Positions 1 through 14,400 are shown, counted from the stretch's first letter. The stretch: 64,000 bases of DNA from Ceriagrion tenellum (GCA_963169105.1 OY720637.1:57310964-57374963); one strand, 5' to 3'. Notes: generated by a model from the letters alone, not told the origin. Translations and numbers: made by a program.

Positions 1-2436
1 ATGAGGGAGAACCTCCGGTTGATGAGGAAAGCAAAGCAGAGGTGCCAGCTGAAGAAAAGGAGTTAGTGGTAGAAACAGTTGACAAAGAAGCATCCCCCGT
101 ATTAGAAGAGATGAGGGAGGAGGTGGTGTCGGAGGAGATGAAGGCGCCGTCTCCGGTAGAATCGGTCGCGGAAGAGGTAACCAAGATGGAGGTGACGGCC
201 GCCGTGACGCGAGTAGAGGAGTTAGAATCCGTCGAAAAAGATGAGGATGTCCCTACGACCTCAGAAAGGACGTCGGTTGATGAGACACGCGAAGTTGTTG
301 AGGCAGTGACAGTAGAGGAGGAGACGGTAGAGGAGGAGGTTTCGATAAAGAAAGTCGTGGAGGTGTCGGAGGCCTTAACGGAGAGAGTCGAAATAATTAC
401 TGAAGTAAAAGAATCCAAGGCGCCCACGGAAATTGTCAGAGAGGAGGTTGTGGAAGAGACCGTAACGAAGGGAGTCGTAGACGTCACAACGAAGGAACCA
501 GTTTCGCCGGCGGTGGAGGAACCGAAAGAGGAAGTAACTATAGCTGCGCCAGTCGTCTCCGAGACGGAAGGCGAGCCGAAATCACCGTCGGAGGAATTAG
601 CGGAACGGGAGGAAGCACCTCAGGCGGAAACGCCGGTGGAGAAGGTCGAAGAAGAGCGCAGAAGAGAACTCGTATCCGCCTCGGCGGTTGAGGAGATGGC
701 AGAGGTCGTAGAGGAGTTGAAAGACGAGGTTGAAGCGGTAAAGGAGGAGGTGAAGGCGCCGTCTCCGGTGTCAGTCGAGAGGTTAGAGGCGGTTTCGCCT
801 AAAGAAGGTGCGCCCGTAAAGGAGGACGCGATCTCGCCTCAGGAAATAACCAAGGAGAAGCAGGTGACCCCAGCCGCGGCAGAAGAGCGAGCCCCGGAAA
901 AAGACGATACGATCACAAAGCTCTCGGTTGTCGAGACGCTCGAAAAGGCAGGCGTTGTAGCGGAGAGCGTTGTGTCCGAGGCTTCCGAGCGAAGGGAGGT
1001 GGTAGAGGAGGTGGTGGTATCCGAAAAGGTCGTGGAAGTGTCCGAGGCGTTGATGGAGTCAGTCGAAATAATTGAGTTGAAAGAGCCCGCGGTGTTTATC
1101 AAGGAGGTAGCGGAGGAGGTGGTAGGGAAGGAAGTCGGTAAAGTGTCGGCGGAAGAGCCAATCTCTCCGGTAGCGGAGGAACCCAAAGAGAAAGAACCCT
1201 CGGAATTCCCCGTCGATGAGGAAGAACCTCAGGTGGAGGAGGAAAGCAAAGCAGAGGTGCCAGCCAAAGAAAGAGAGGTAGTGGCAGAAGAGTTTGCCAA
1301 AGACATATCCCCCGTTGTAGATAAGTTGAGGGAGGAGGTAAAGGCGCCGTCTCCGGAAGAATCGGTCGCGGAAGAGGTGGCCAAGGAGGAGGTGACGGCA
1401 GCAGTCGCGCTAGTAGAGGAAGAGGAATCCGTAGAAAAAGATGAGGATGTCGCTACGACCTCAGAAAGGACGCCGGTCGATGAGACACGCGAAGTTGTTG
1501 AGGCAGAAACGGTAGAGGAGGAGATGGTAGAGGAGGTTGTTTCGATAAAGAAAGTCGTGGAGGATTCGGAGGCCATAACCGAGAGAATCGAAATAACTAC
1601 TGAAGTAAAAGAATCCAAGGCGCCCACGGAAATTGTCAGGGAGGAGGTTGTGGAAGAGACCATAACGAAGGGCGTCGTAGACGTCACAATGAAGGAACCA
1701 GTTTCGCCGGCGCCTGAGGAGGAGCCGACGGTGGAGGAATCGAAAGAGGAAGTACCTATAGCTGCGCCAGCCGTCTCCGAGACGGAAGGCGAGCCGAAAT
1801 CACCCTCGGAGGAATTAGCGGAACCGGAGGAAGCACTTCAGGTGGAAACGCCGCTGGAAAAGGTCGAAGAAGAGCCCAGAACAGAACTCGTATCTGACTC
1901 GGTGGTAGAGGAGATGGCGGAGGTCGTAGAGGAGTTGAAGGACGAGGTTGAAGCGGTAAAGGAGGAGGTGAAGGCGCCGTCTCCGGTGTCAGTCGAGTGG
2001 TTAGAGGCGGTTTCGCCTACAGAAGGTGCGGCCGTAAAGGAGGACGCGGTCTCGCCACAGGAAATAACCGAGGAGAAGGAGGTGACCCCAGCCGCGGCAG
2101 AAGAGCGAGCCCCCGAAAAAGACGATACGATCGAAAAGGTCTCGGTAGTCGAGACGCTCGAAAAGGCAGGCGTTGAATCGGAGAGCGTGGTGTCCGAGGC
2201 TGTGGAGCGAAGGGAGGTGGAAGAGGAGGTGGTGGTAGCCGAAAAGGTCGTGGAAGTGTCCGAGGCGGTGACGGAGTCAGTCGAAGTAAGCGAGGTGATA
2301 GTGCCCGCGGAGGTTGTCAAGAAGGTAGCGGAGGAGGTTGTAGCGAAAGAAGTCGGTGTAGTACCGGCGGAAGAGCCAGTCTCCCCGGGAGCGGAGGAAA
2401 CCAAACAGAAAGAACCAACTCCGGCACTCGCCGTCG
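1..2436 (+). repeat. Array copy 1 (type alpha)
   Basis: The window opens at the copy start. Diagnostic features: Lys-Glu-Leu-Val-Val near residue 20 (Ala or Val in most copies), Ala-Pro-Val-Val-Ser-Glu near 550, Lys-Glu-Lys-Gln in B2, Glu-Val-Val-Ser in A1 near 1529, CCGGTC rather than CCTGTC near 1471, and Trp in S-V-E-W-L near 1990. Shares the Leu and Val-Val variants with copy 3 only. Confidence 0.97.
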
Positions 2437-5400
2437 ATGAGGGAGAACCTCCGGTTGATGAGGAAAGCAAAGCAGAGGTGCCAGCTGAAGAAAAGGAAGC
2501 AGTGGTAGAAACAGTTGACAAAGAAGCATCCCCCGTATTAGAAGAGATGAGGGAGGAGGTGGTGTCGGAGGAGATGAAGGCGCCGTCTCCGGTAGAATCG
2601 GTCGCGGAAGAGGTAACCAAGATGGAGGTGACGGCCGCCGTGACGCGAGTAGAGGAGTTAGAATCCGTCGAAAAAGATGAGGATGTCCCTACGACCTCAG
2701 AAAGGACGTCGGTTGATGAGACACGCGAAGTTGTTGAGGCAGTGACAGTAGAGGAGGAGACGGTAGAGGAGGAGGTTTCGATAAAGAAAGTCGTGGAGGT
2801 GTCGGAGGCCTTAACGGAGAGAGTCGAAATAATTACTGAAGTAAAAGAATCCAAGGCGCCCACGGAAATTGTCAGAGAGGAGGTTGTGGAAGAGACCGTA
2901 ACGAAGGGAGTCGTAGACGTCACAACGAAGGAACCAGTTTCGCCGGCGGTGGAGGAACCGAAAGAGGAAGTAACTATAGCTGCGCCAGCCGTCTCCGAGA
3001 CGGAAGGCGAGCCGAAATCACCGTCGGAGGAATTAGCGGAACGGGAGGAAGCACCTCAGGCGGAAACGCCGGTGGAGAAGGTCGAAGAAGAGCGCAGAAG
3101 AGAACTCGTATCCGCCTCGGCGGTTGAGGAGATGGCAGAGGTCGTAGAGGAGTTGAAAGACGAGGTTGAAGCGGTAAAGGAGGAGGTGAAGGCGCCGTCT
3201 CCGGTGTCAGTCGAGAGGTTAGAGGCGGTTTCGCCTAAAGAAGGTGCGCCCGTAAAGGAGGACGCGATCTCGCCTCAGGAAATAACCAAGGAGAAGCAGG
3301 TGACCCCAGCCGCGGCAGAAGAGCGAGCCCCGGAAAAAGACGATACGATCACAAAGCTCTCGGTTGTCGAGACGCTCGAAAAGGCAGGCGTTGTAGCGGA
3401 GAGCGTTGTGTCCGAGGCTTCCGAGCGAAGGGAGGTGGTAGAGGAGGTGGTGGTATCCGAAAAGGTCGTGGAAGTGTCCGAGGCGTTGATGGAGTCAGTC
3501 GAAATAATTGAGTTGAAAGAGCCCGCGGTGTTTATCAAGGAGGTAGCGGAGGAGGTGGTAGGGAAGGAAGTCGGTAAAGTGTCGGCGGAAGAGCCAATCT
3601 CTCCGGTAGCGGAGGAACCCAAAGAGAAAGAACCCTCGGAATTCCCCGTCGATGAGGAAGAACCTCAGGTGGAGGAGGAAAGCAAAGCAGAGGTGCCAGC
3701 CAAAGAAAGAGAGGTAGTGGCAGAAGAGTTTGCCAAAGACATATCCCCCGTTGTAGATAAGTTGAGGGAGGAGGTAAAGGCGCCGTCTCCGGAAGAATCG
3801 GTCGCGGAAGAGGTGGCCAAGGAGGAGGTGACGGCAGCAGTCGCGCTAGTAGAGGAAGAGGAATCCGTAGAAAAAGATGAGGATGTCGCTACGACCTCAG
3901 AAAGGACGCCTGTCGATGAGACACGCGAAGTTGTTGAGGCAGAAACGGTAGAGGAGGAGATGGTAGAGGAGGAGGTTTCGATAAAGAAAGTCGTGGAGGA
4001 TTCGGAGGCCATAACCGAGAGAATCGAAATAACTACTGAAGTAAAAGAATCCAAGGCGCCCACGGAAATTGTCAGGGAGGAGGTTGTGGAAGAGACCATA
4101 ACGAAGGGCGTCGTAGACGTCACAATGAAGGAACCAGTTTCGCCGGCGCCTGAGGAGGAGCCGACGGTGGAGGAATCGAAAGAGGAAGTACCTATAGCTG
4201 CGCCAGCCGTCTCCGAGACGGAAGGCGAGCCGAAATCACCCTCGGAGGAATTAGCGGAACCGGAGGAAGCACTTCAGGTGGAAACGCCGCTGGAAAAGGT
4301 CGAAGAAGAGCCCAGAACAGAACTCGTATCTGACTCGGTGGTAGAGGAGATGGCGGAGGTCGTAGAGGAGTTGAAGGACGAGGTTGAAGCGGTAAAGGAG
4401 GAGGTGAAGGCGCCGTCTCCGGTGTCAGTCGAGAGGTTAGAGGCGGTTTCGCCTACAGAAGGTGCGGCCGTAAAGGAGGACGCGGTCTCGCCACAGGAAA
4501 TAACCGAGGAGAAGGAGGTGACCCCAGCCGCGGCAGAAGAGCGAGCCCCCGAAAAAGACGATACGATCGAAAAGGTCTCGGTAGTCGAGACGCTCGAAAA
4601 GGCAGGCGTTGAATCGGAGAGCGTGGTGTCCGAGGCTGTGGAGCGAAGGGAGGTGGAAGAGGAGGTGGTGGTAGCCGAAAAGGTCGTGGAAGTGTCCGAG
4701 GCGGTGACGGAGTCAGTCGAAGTAAGCGAGGTGATAGTGCCCGCGGAGGTTGTCAAGAAGGTAGCGGAGGAGGTTGTAGCGAAAGAAGTCGGTGTAGTAC
4801 CGGCGGAAGAGCCAGTCTCCCCGGGAGCGGAGGAAACCAAACAGAAAGAACCAACTCCGGCACTCGCCGTCGATGAGGGAGAACCTCCGGTTGATGAGGA
4901 AAGCAAAGCAGAGGTGCCAGCTGAAGAAAAGGAGTTAGTGGTAGAAACAGTTGACAAAGAAGCATTCCCCGTATTAGAAGAGATGAGGGAGGAGGTGGTG
5001 TCGGAGGAGATGAAGGCGCCGTCTCCGGTAGAATCGGTCGCGGAAGAGGTAACCAAGATGGAGGTGACGGCCGCCGTGACGCGAGTAGAGGAGTTAGAAT
5101 CCGTCGAAAAAGATGAGGATGTCCCTACGACCTCAGAAAGGACGTCGGTTGATGAGACACGCGAAGTTGTTGAGGCAGTGACAGTAGAGGAGGAGACGGT
5201 AGAGGAGGAGGTTTCGATAAAGAAAGTCGTGGAGGTGTCGGAGGCCTTAACGGAGAGAGTCGAAATAATTACTGAAGTAAAAGAATCCAAGGCGCCCACG
5301 GAAATTGTCAGAGAGGAGGTTGTGGAAGAGACCGTAACGAAGGGAGTCGTAGACGTCACAACGAAGGAACCAGTTTCGCCGGCGGTGGAGGAACCGAAAG

Positions 5401-8400
5401 AGGAAGTAACTATAGCTGCGCCAGTCGTCTCCGAGACGGAAGGCGAGCCGAAATCACCGTCGGAGGAATTAGCGGAACGGGAGGAAGCACCTCAGGCGGA
5501 AACGCCGGTGGAGAAGGTCGAAGAAGAGCGCAGAAGAGAACTCGTATCCGCCTCGGCGGTTGAGGAGATGGCAGAGGTCGTAGAGGAGTTGAAAGACGAG
5601 GTTGAAGCGGTAAAGGAGGAGGTGAAGGCGCCGTCTCCGGTGTCAGTCGAGAGGTTAGAGGCGGTTTCGCCTAAAGAAGGTGCGCCCGTAAAGGAGGACG
5701 CGATCTCGCCTCAGGAAATAACCAAGGAGAAGCAGGTGACCCCAGCCGCGGCAGAAGAGCGAGCCCCGGAAAAAGACGATACGATCACAAAGCTCTCGGT
5801 TGTCGAGACGCTCGAAAAGGCAGGCGTTGTAGCGGAGAGCGTTGTGTCCGAGGCTTCCGAGCGAAGGGAGGTGGTAGAGGAGGTGGTGGTATCCGAAAAG
5901 GTCGTGGAAGTGTCCGAGGCGTTGATGGAGTCAGTCGAAATAATTGAGTTGAAAGAGCCCGCGGTGTTTATCAAGGAGGTAGCGGAGGAGGTGGTAGGGA
6001 AGGAAGTCGGTAAAGTGTCGGCGGAAGAGCCAATCTCTCCGGTAGCGGAGGAACCCAAAGAGAAAGAACCCTCGGAATTCCCCGTCGATGAGGAAGAACC
6101 TCAGGTGGAGGAGGAAAGCAAAGCAGAGGTGCCAGCCAAAGAAAGAGAGGTAGTGGCAGAAGAGTTTGCCAAAGACATATCCCCCGTTGTAGATAAGTTG
6201 AGGGAGGAGGTAAAGGCGCCGTCTCCGGAAGAATCGGTCGCGGAAGAGGTGGCCAAGGAGGAGGTGACGGCAGCAGTCGCGCTAGTAGAGGAAGAGGAAT
6301 CCGTAGAAAAAGATGAGGATGTCGCTACGACCTCAGAAAGGACGCCGGTCGATGAGACACGCGAAGTTGTTGAGGCAGAAACGGTAGAGGAGGAGATGGT
6401 AGAGGAGGTTGTTTCGATAAAGAAAGTCGTGGAGGATTCGGAGGCCATAACCGAGAGAATCGAAATAACTACTGAAGTAAAAGAATCCAAGGCGCCCACG
6501 GAAATTGTCAGGGAGGAGGTTGTGGAAGAGACCATAACGAAGGGCGTCGTAGACGTCACAATGAAGGAACCAGTTTCGCCGGCGCCTGAGGAGGAGCCGA
6601 CGGTGGAGGAATCGAAAGAGGAAGTACCTATAGCTGCGCCAGCCGTCTCCGAGACGGAAGGCGAGCCGAAATCACCCTCGGAGGAATTAGCGGAACCGGA
6701 GGAAGCACTTCAGGTGGAAACGCCGCTGGAAAAGGTCGAAGAAGAGCCCAGAACAGAACTCGTATCTGACTCGGTGGTAGAGGAGATGGCGGAGGTCGTA
6801 GAGGAGTTGAAGGACGAGGTTGAAGCGGTAAAGGAGGAGGTGAAGGCGCCGTCTCCGGTGTCAGTCGAGTGGTTAGAGGCGGTTTCGCCTACAGAAGGTG
6901 CGGCCGTAAAGGAGGACGCGGTCTCGCCACAGGAAATAACCGAGGAGAAGGAGGTGACCCCAGCCGCGGCAGAAGAGCGAGCCCCCGAAAAAGACGATAC
7001 GATCGAAAAGGTCTCGGTAGTCGAGACGCTCGAAAAGGCAGGCGTTGAATCGGAGAGCGTGGTGTCCGAGGCTGTGGAGCGAAGGGAGGTGGAAGAGGAG
7101 GTGGTGGTAGCCGAAAAGGTCGTGGAAGTGTCCGAGGCGGTGACGGAGTCAGTCGAAGTAAGCGAGGTGATAGTGCCCGCGGAGGTTGTCAAGAAGGTAG
7201 CGGAGGAGGTTGTAGCGAAAGAAGTCGGTGTAGTACCGGCGGAAGAGCCAGTCTCCCCGGGAGCGGAGGAAACCAAACAGAAAGAACCAACTCCGGCACT
7301 CGCCGTCGATGAGGGAGAACCTCCGGTTGATGAGGAAAGCAAAGCAGAGGTGCCAGCTGAAGAAAAGGAAGCAGTGGTAGAAACAGTTGACAAAGAAGCA
7401 TCCCCCGTATTAGAAGAGATGAGGGAGGAGGTGGTGTCGGAGGAGATGAAGGCGCCGTCTCCGGTAGAATCGGTCGCGGAAGAGGTAACCAAGATGGAGG
7501 TGACGGCCGCCGTGACGCGAGTAGAGGAGTTAGAATCCGTCGAAAAAGATGAGGATGTCCCTACGACCTCAGAAAGGACGTCGGTTGATGAGACACGCGA
7601 AGTTGTTGAGGCAGTGACAGTAGAGGAGGAGACGGTAGAGGAGGAGGTTTCGATAAAGAAAGTCGTGGAGGTGTCGGAGGCCTTAACGGAGAGAGTCGAA
7701 ATAATTACTGAAGTAAAAGAATCCAAGGCGCCCACGGAAATTGTCAGAGAGGAGGTTGTGGAAGAGACCGTAACGAAGGGAGTCGTAGACGTCACAACGA
7801 AGGAACCAGTTTCGCCGGCGGTGGAGGAACCGAAAGAGGAAGTAACTATAGCTGCGCCAGCCGTCTCCGAGACGGAAGGCGAGCCGAAATCACCGGCGGA
7901 GGAATTAGCGGAACGGGAGGAAGCACCTCAGGCGGAAACGCCGGTGGAGAAGGTCGAAGAAGAGCGCAGAAGAGAACTCGTATCCGCCTCGGCGGTTGAG
8001 GAGATGGCAGAGGTCGTAGAGGAGTTGAAAGACGAGGTTGAAGCGGTAAAGGAGGAGGTGAAGGCGCCGTCTCCGGTGTCAGTCGAGAGGTTAGAGGCGG
8101 TGTCGCCTAAAGAAGGTGCGCCCGTAAAGGAGGACGCGATCTCGCCTCAGGAAATAACCAAGGAGAAGCAGGTGACCCCAGCCGCGGCAGAAGAGCGAGC
8201 CCCGGAAAAAGACGATACGATCACAAAGCTCTCGGTTGTCGAGACGCTCGAAAAGGCAGGCGTTGTAGCGGAGAGCGTTGTGTCCGAGGCTTCCGAGCGA
8301 AGGGAGGTGGTAGAGGAGGTGGTGGTATCCGAAAAGGTCGTGGAAGTGTCCGAGGCGTTGATGGAGTCAGTCGAAATAATTGAGTTGAAAGAGCCCGCGG

Positions 8401-11400
8401 TGTTTATCAAGGAGGTAGCGGAGGAGGTGGTAGGGAAGGAAGTCGGTAAAGTGTCGGCGGAAGAGCCAATCTCTCCGGTAGCGGAGGAACCCAAAGAGAA
8501 AGAACCCTCGGAATTCCCCGTCGATGAGGAAGAACCTCAGGTGGAGGAGGAAAGCAAAGCAGAGGTGCCAGCCAAAGAAAGAGAGGTAGTGGCAGAAGAG
8601 TTTGCCAAAGACATATCCCCCGTTGTAGATAAGTTGAGGGAGGAGGTAAAGGCGCCGTCTCCGGAAGAATCGGTCGCGGAAGAGGTGGCCAAGGAGGAGG
8701 TGACGGCAGCAGTCGCGCTAGTAGAGGAAGAGGAATCCGTAGAAAAAGATGAGGATGTCGCTACGACCTCAGAAAGGACGCCTGTCGATGAGACACGCGA
8801 AGTTGTTGAGGCAGAAACGGTAGAGGAGGAGATGGTAGAGGAGGAGGTTTCGATAAAGAAAGTCGTGGAGGATTCGGAGGCCATAACCGAGAGAATCGAA
8901 ATAACTACTGAAGTAAAAGAATCCAAGGCGCCCACGGAAATTGTCAGGGAGGAGGTTGTGGAAGAGACCATAACGAAGGGCGTCGTAGACGTCACAATGA
9001 AGGAACCAGTTTCGCCGGCGCCTGAGGAGGAGCCGACGGTGGAGGAATCGAAAGAGGAAGTACCTATAGCTGCGCCAGCCGTCTCCGAGACGGAAGGCGA
9101 GCCGAAATCACCCTCGGAGGAATTAGCGGAACCGGAGGAAGCACTTCAGGTGGAAACGCCGCTGGAAAAGGTCGAAGAAGAGCCCAGAACAGAACTCGTA
9201 TCTGACTCGGTGGTAGAGGAGATGGCGGAGGTCGTAGAGGAGTTGAAGGACGAGGTTGAAGCGGTAAAGGAGGAGGTGAAGGCGCCGTCTCCGGTGTCAG
9301 TCGAGAGGTTAGAGGCGGTTTCGCCTACAGAAGGTGCGGCCGTAAAGGAGGACGCGGTCTCGCCACAGGAAATAACCGAGGAGAAGGAGGTGACCCCAGC
9401 CGCGGCAGAAGAGCGAGCCCCCGAAAAAGACGATACGATCGAAAAGGTCTCGGTAGTCGAGACGCTCGAAAAGGCAGGCGTTGAATCGGAGAGCGTGGTG
9501 TCCGAGGCTGTGGAGCGAAGGGAGGTGGAAGAGGAGGTGGTGGTAGCCGAAAAGGTCGTGGAAGTGTCCGAGGCGGTGACGGAGTCAGTCGAAGTAAGCG
9601 AGGTGATAGTGCCCGCGGAGGTTGTCAAGAAGGTAGCGGAGGAGGTTGTAGCGAAAGAAGTCGGTGTAGTACCGGCGGAAGAGCCAGTCTCCCCGGGAGC
9701 GGAGGAAACCAAACAGAAAGAACCAACTCCGGCACTCGCCGTCGATGAGGGAGAACCTCCGGTTGATGAGGAAAGCAAAGCAGAGGTGCCAGCTGAAGAA
9801 AAGGAAGCAGTGGTAGAAACAGTTGACAAAGAAGCATCCCCCGTATTAGAAGAGATGAGGGAGGAGGTGGTGTCGGAGGAGATGAAGGCGCCGTCTCCGG
9901 TAGAATCGGTCGCGGAAGAGGTAACCAAGATGGAGGTGACGGCCGCCGTGACGCGAGTAGAGGAGTTAGAATCCGTCGAAAAAGATGAGGATGTCCCTAC
10001 GACCTCAGAAAGGACGTCGGTTGATGAGACACGCGAAGTTGTTGAGGCAGTGACAGTAGAGGAGGAGACGGTAGAGGAGGAGGTTTCGATAAAGAAAGTC
10101 GTGGAGGTGTCGGAGGCCTTAACGGAGAGAGTCGAAATAATTACTGAAGTAAAAGAATCCAAGGCGCCCACGGAAATTGTCAGAGAGGAGGTTGTGGAAG
10201 AGACCGTAACGAAGGGAGTCGTAGACGTCACAACGAAGGAACCAGTTTCGCCGGCGGTGGAGGAACCGAAAGAGGAAGTACCTATAGCTGCGCCAGCCGT
10301 CTCCGAGACGGAAGGCGAGCCGAAATCACCGGCGGAGGAATTAGCGGAACGGGAGGAAGCACCTCAGGCGGAAACGCCGGTGGAGCAGGTCGAAGAAGAG
10401 CGCAGAAGAGAACTCGTATCCGCCTCGGCGGTTGAGGAGATGGCAGAGGTCGTAGAGGAGTTGAAAGACGAGGTTGAAGCGGTAAAGGAGGAGGTGAAGG
10501 CGCCGTCTCAGGTGTCAGTCGAGAGGTTAGAGGCGGTTTCGCCTAAAGAAGGTGCGCCCGTAAAGGAGGACGCGATCTCGCCTCAGGAAATAACCGAGGA
10601 GAAGCAGGTGACCCCAGCCGCGGCAGAAGAGCGAGCCCCGGAAAAAGACGATACGATCACAAAGCTCTCGGTTGTCGAGACGCTCGAAAAGGCAGGCGTT
10701 GTAGCGGAGAGCGTTGTGTCCGAGGCTTCCGAGCGAAGGGAGGTGGTAGAGGAGGTGGTGGTATCCGAAAAGGTCGTGGAAGTGTCCGAGGCGTTGATGG
10801 AGTCAGTCGAAATAATTGAGTTGAAAGAGCCCGCGGTGTTTATCAAGGAGGTAGCGGAGGAGGTGGTAGGGAAGGAAGTCGGTAAAGTGTCGGCGGAAGA
10901 GCCAATCTCTCCGGTAGCGGAGGAACCCAAAGAGAAAGAACCCTCGGAATTCCCCGTCGATGAGGAAGAACCTCAGGTGGAGGAGGAAAGCAAAGCAGAG
11001 GTGCCAGCCAAAGAAAGAGAGGTAGTGGCAGAAGAGTTTGCCAAAGACATATCCCCCGTTGTAGATAAGTTGAGGGAGGAGGTAAAGGCGCCGTCTCCGG
11101 AAGAATCGGTCGCGGAAGAGGTGGCCAAGGAGGAGGTGACGGCAGCAGTCGCGCTAGTAGAGGAAGAGGAATCCGTAGAAAAAGATGAGGATGTCGCTAC
11201 GACCTCAGAAAGGACGCCGGTCGATGAGACACGCGAAGTTGTTGAGGCAGAAACGGTAGAGGAGGAGATGGTAGAGGAGGTTGTTTCGATAAAGAAAGTC
11301 GTGGAGGATTCGGAGGCCATAACCGAGAGAATCGAAATAACTACTGAAGTAAAAGAATCCAAGGCGCCCACGGAAATTGTCAGGGAGGAGGTTGTGGAAG

Positions 11401-14400
11401 AGACCATAACGAAGGGCGTCGTAGACGTCACAATGAAGGAACCAGTTTCGCCGGCGCCTGAGGAGGAGCCGACGGTGGAGGAATCGAAAGAGGAAGTACC
11501 TATAGCTGCGCCAGCCGTCTCCGAGACGGAAGGCGAGCCGAAATCACCCTCGGAGGAATTAGCGGAACCGGAGGAAGCACTTCAGGTGGAAACGCCGCTG
11601 GAAAAGGTCGAAGAAGAGCCCAGAACAGAACTCGTATCTGACTCGGTGGTAGAGGAGATGGCGGAGGTCGTAGAGGAGTTGAAGGACGAGGTTGAAGCGG
11701 TAAAGGAGGAGGTGAAGGCGCCGTCTCCGGTGTCAGTCGAGTGGTTAGAGGCGGTTTCGCCTACAGAAGGTGCGGCCGTAAAGGAGGACGCGGTCTCGCC
11801 ACAGGAAATAACCGAGGAGAAGGAGGTGACCCCAGCCGCGGCAGAAGAGCGAGCCCCCGAAAAAGACGATACGATCGAAAAGGTCTCGGTAGTCGAGACG
11901 CTCGAAAAGGCAGGCGTTGAATCGGAGAGCGTGGTGTCCGAGGCTGTGGAGCGAAGGGAGGTGGAAGAGGAGGTGGTGGTAGCCGAAAAGGTCGTGGAAG
12001 TGTCCGAGGCGGTGACGGAGTCAGTCGAAGTAAGCGAGGTGATAGTGCCCGCGGAGGTTGTCAAGAAGGTAGCGGAGGAGGTTGTAGCGAAAGAAGTCGG
12101 TGTAGTACCGGCGGAAGAGCCAGTCTCCCCGGGAGCGGAGGAAACCAAACAGAAAGAACCAACTCCGGCACTCGCCGTCGATGAGGGAGAACCTCCGGTT
12201 GATGAGGAAAGCAAAGCAGAGGTGCCAGCTGAAGAAAAGGAAGCAGTGGTAGAAACAGTTGACAAAGAAGCATCCCCCGTATTAGAAGAGATGAGGGAGG
12301 AGGTGGTGTCGGAGGAGATGAAGGCGCCGTCTCCGGTAGAATCGGTCGCGGAAGAGGTAACCAAGATGGAGGTGACGGCCGCCGTGACGCGAGTAGAGGA
12401 GTTAGAATCCGTCGAAAAAGATGAGGATGTCCCTACGACCTCAGAAAGGACGTCGGTTGATGAGACACGCGAAGTTGTTGAGGCAGTGACAGTAGAGGAG
12501 GAGACGGTAGAGGAGGAGGTTTCGATAAAGAAAGTCGTGGAGGTGTCGGAGGCCTTAACGGAGAGAGTCGAAATAATTACTGAAGTAAAAGAATCCAAGG
12601 CGCCCACGGAAATTGTCAGAGAGGAGGTTGTGGAAGAGACCGTAACGAAGGGAGTCGTAGACGTCACAACGAAGGAACCAGTTTCGCCGGCGGTGGAGGA
12701 ACCGAAAGAGGAAGTAACTATAGCTGCGCCAGCCGTCTCCGAGACGGAAGGCGAGCCGAAATCACCGGCGGAGGAATTAGCGGAACGGGAGGAAGCACCT
12801 CAGGCGGAAACGCCGGTGGAGAAGGTCGAAGAAGAGCGCAGAAGAGAACTCGTATCCGCCTCGGCGGTTGAGGAGATGGCAGAGGTCGTAGAGGAGTTGA
12901 AAGACGAGGTTGAAGCGGTAAAGGAGGAGGTGAAGGCGCCGTCTCCGGTGTCAGTCGAGAGGTTAGAGGCGGTTTCGCCTAAAGAAGGTGCGCCCGTAAA
13001 GGAGGACGCGATCTCGCCTCAGGAAATAACCAAGGAGAAGCAGGTGACCCCAGCCGCGGCAGAAGAGCGAGCCCCGGAAAAAGACGATACGATCACAAAG
13101 CTCTCGGTTGTCGAGACGCTCGAAAAGGCAGGCGTTGTAGCGGAGAGCGTTGTGTCCGAGGCTTCCGAGCGAAGGGAGGTGGTAGAGGAGGTGGTGGTAT
13201 CCGAAAAGGTCGTGGAAGTGTCCGAGGCGTTGATGGAGTCAGTCGAAATAATTGAGTTGAAAGAGCCCGCGGTGTTTATCAAGGAGGTAGCGGAGGAGGT
13301 GGTAGGGAAGGAAGTCGGTAAAGTGTCGGCGGAAGAGCCAATCTCTCCGGTAGCGGAGGAACCCAAAGAGAAAGAACCCTCGGAATTCCCCGTCGATGAG
13401 GAAGAACCTCAGGTGGAGGAGGAAAGCAAAGCAGAGGTGCCAGCCAAAGAAAGAGAGGTAGTGGCAGAAGAGTTTGCCAAAGACATATCCCCCGTTGTAG
13501 ATAAGTTGAGGGAGGAGGTAAAGGCGCCGTCTCCGGAAGAATCGGTCGCGGAAGAGGTGGCCAAGGAGGAGGTGACGGCAGCAGTCGCGCTAGTAGAGGA
13601 AGAGGAATCCGTAGAAAAAGATGAGGATGTCGCTACGACCTCAGAAAGGACGCCTGTCGATGAGACACGCGAAGTTGTTGAGGCAGAAACGGTAGAGGAG
13701 GAGATGGTAGAGGAGGAGGTTTCGATAAAGAAAGTCGTGGAGGATTCGGAGGCCATAACCGAGAGAATCGAAATAACTACTGAAGTAAAAGAATCCAAGG
13801 CGCCCACGGAAATTGTCAGGGAGGAGGTTGTGGAAGAGACCATAACGAAGGGCGTCGTAGACGTCACAATGAAGGAACCAGTTTCGCCGGCGCCTGAGGA
13901 GGAGCCGACGGTGGAGGAATCGAAAGAGGAAGTACCTATAGCTGCGCCAGCCGTCTCCGAGACGGAAGGCGAGCCGAAATCACCCTCGGAGGAATTAGCG
14001 GAACCGGAGGAAGCACTTCAGGTGGAAACGCCGCTGGAAAAGGTCGAAGAAGAGCCCAGAACAGAACTCGTATCTGACTCGGTGGTAGAGGAGATGGCGG
14101 AGGTCGTAGAGGAGTTGAAGGACGAGGTTGAAGCGGTAAAGGAGGAGGTGAAGGCGCCGTCTCCGGTGTCAGTCGAGTGGTTAGAGGCGGTTTCGCCTAC
14201 AGAAGGTGCGGCCGTAAAGGAGGACGCGGTCTCGCCACAGGAAATAACCGAGGAGAAGGAGGTGACCCCAGCCGCGGCAGAAGAGCGAGCCCCCGAAAAA
14301 GACGATACGATCGAAAAGGTCTCGGTAGTCGAGACGCTCGAAAAGGCAGGCGTTGAATCGGAGAGCGTGGTGTCCGAGGCTGTGGAGCGAAGGGAGGTGG

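Larger units (their letters stand above)
2437..4872 (+). repeat. Array copy 2 (type beta)
   Basis: Has Lys-Glu-Ala-Val, Ala-Pro-Ala-Val, Lys-Glu-Lys-Gln, Glu-Glu-Val-Ser in A1, the synonymous CCTGTC variant near 3907 and Arg in S-V-E-R-L. It alternates with type alpha copies. A private pair of changes near 4750-4770 makes the antisense translation read differently here. Confidence 0.97.

Noticed and set aside
839..1687. Ser/Thr-rich open frames on the - strand (about 115, 152 and 361 residues), repeated every 2,436 bp, looking like mucin-type proteins
   Set aside because: They are the antisense of Glu/Val/Lys codons of the + frame, recur only because the unit recurs, and are far shorter than the uninterrupted + frame.
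2317..2529. Leu/Pro-rich 70-residue - strand frame in each copy
   Set aside because: Antisense shadow in a second frame, present once per unit with no independent coding evidence.
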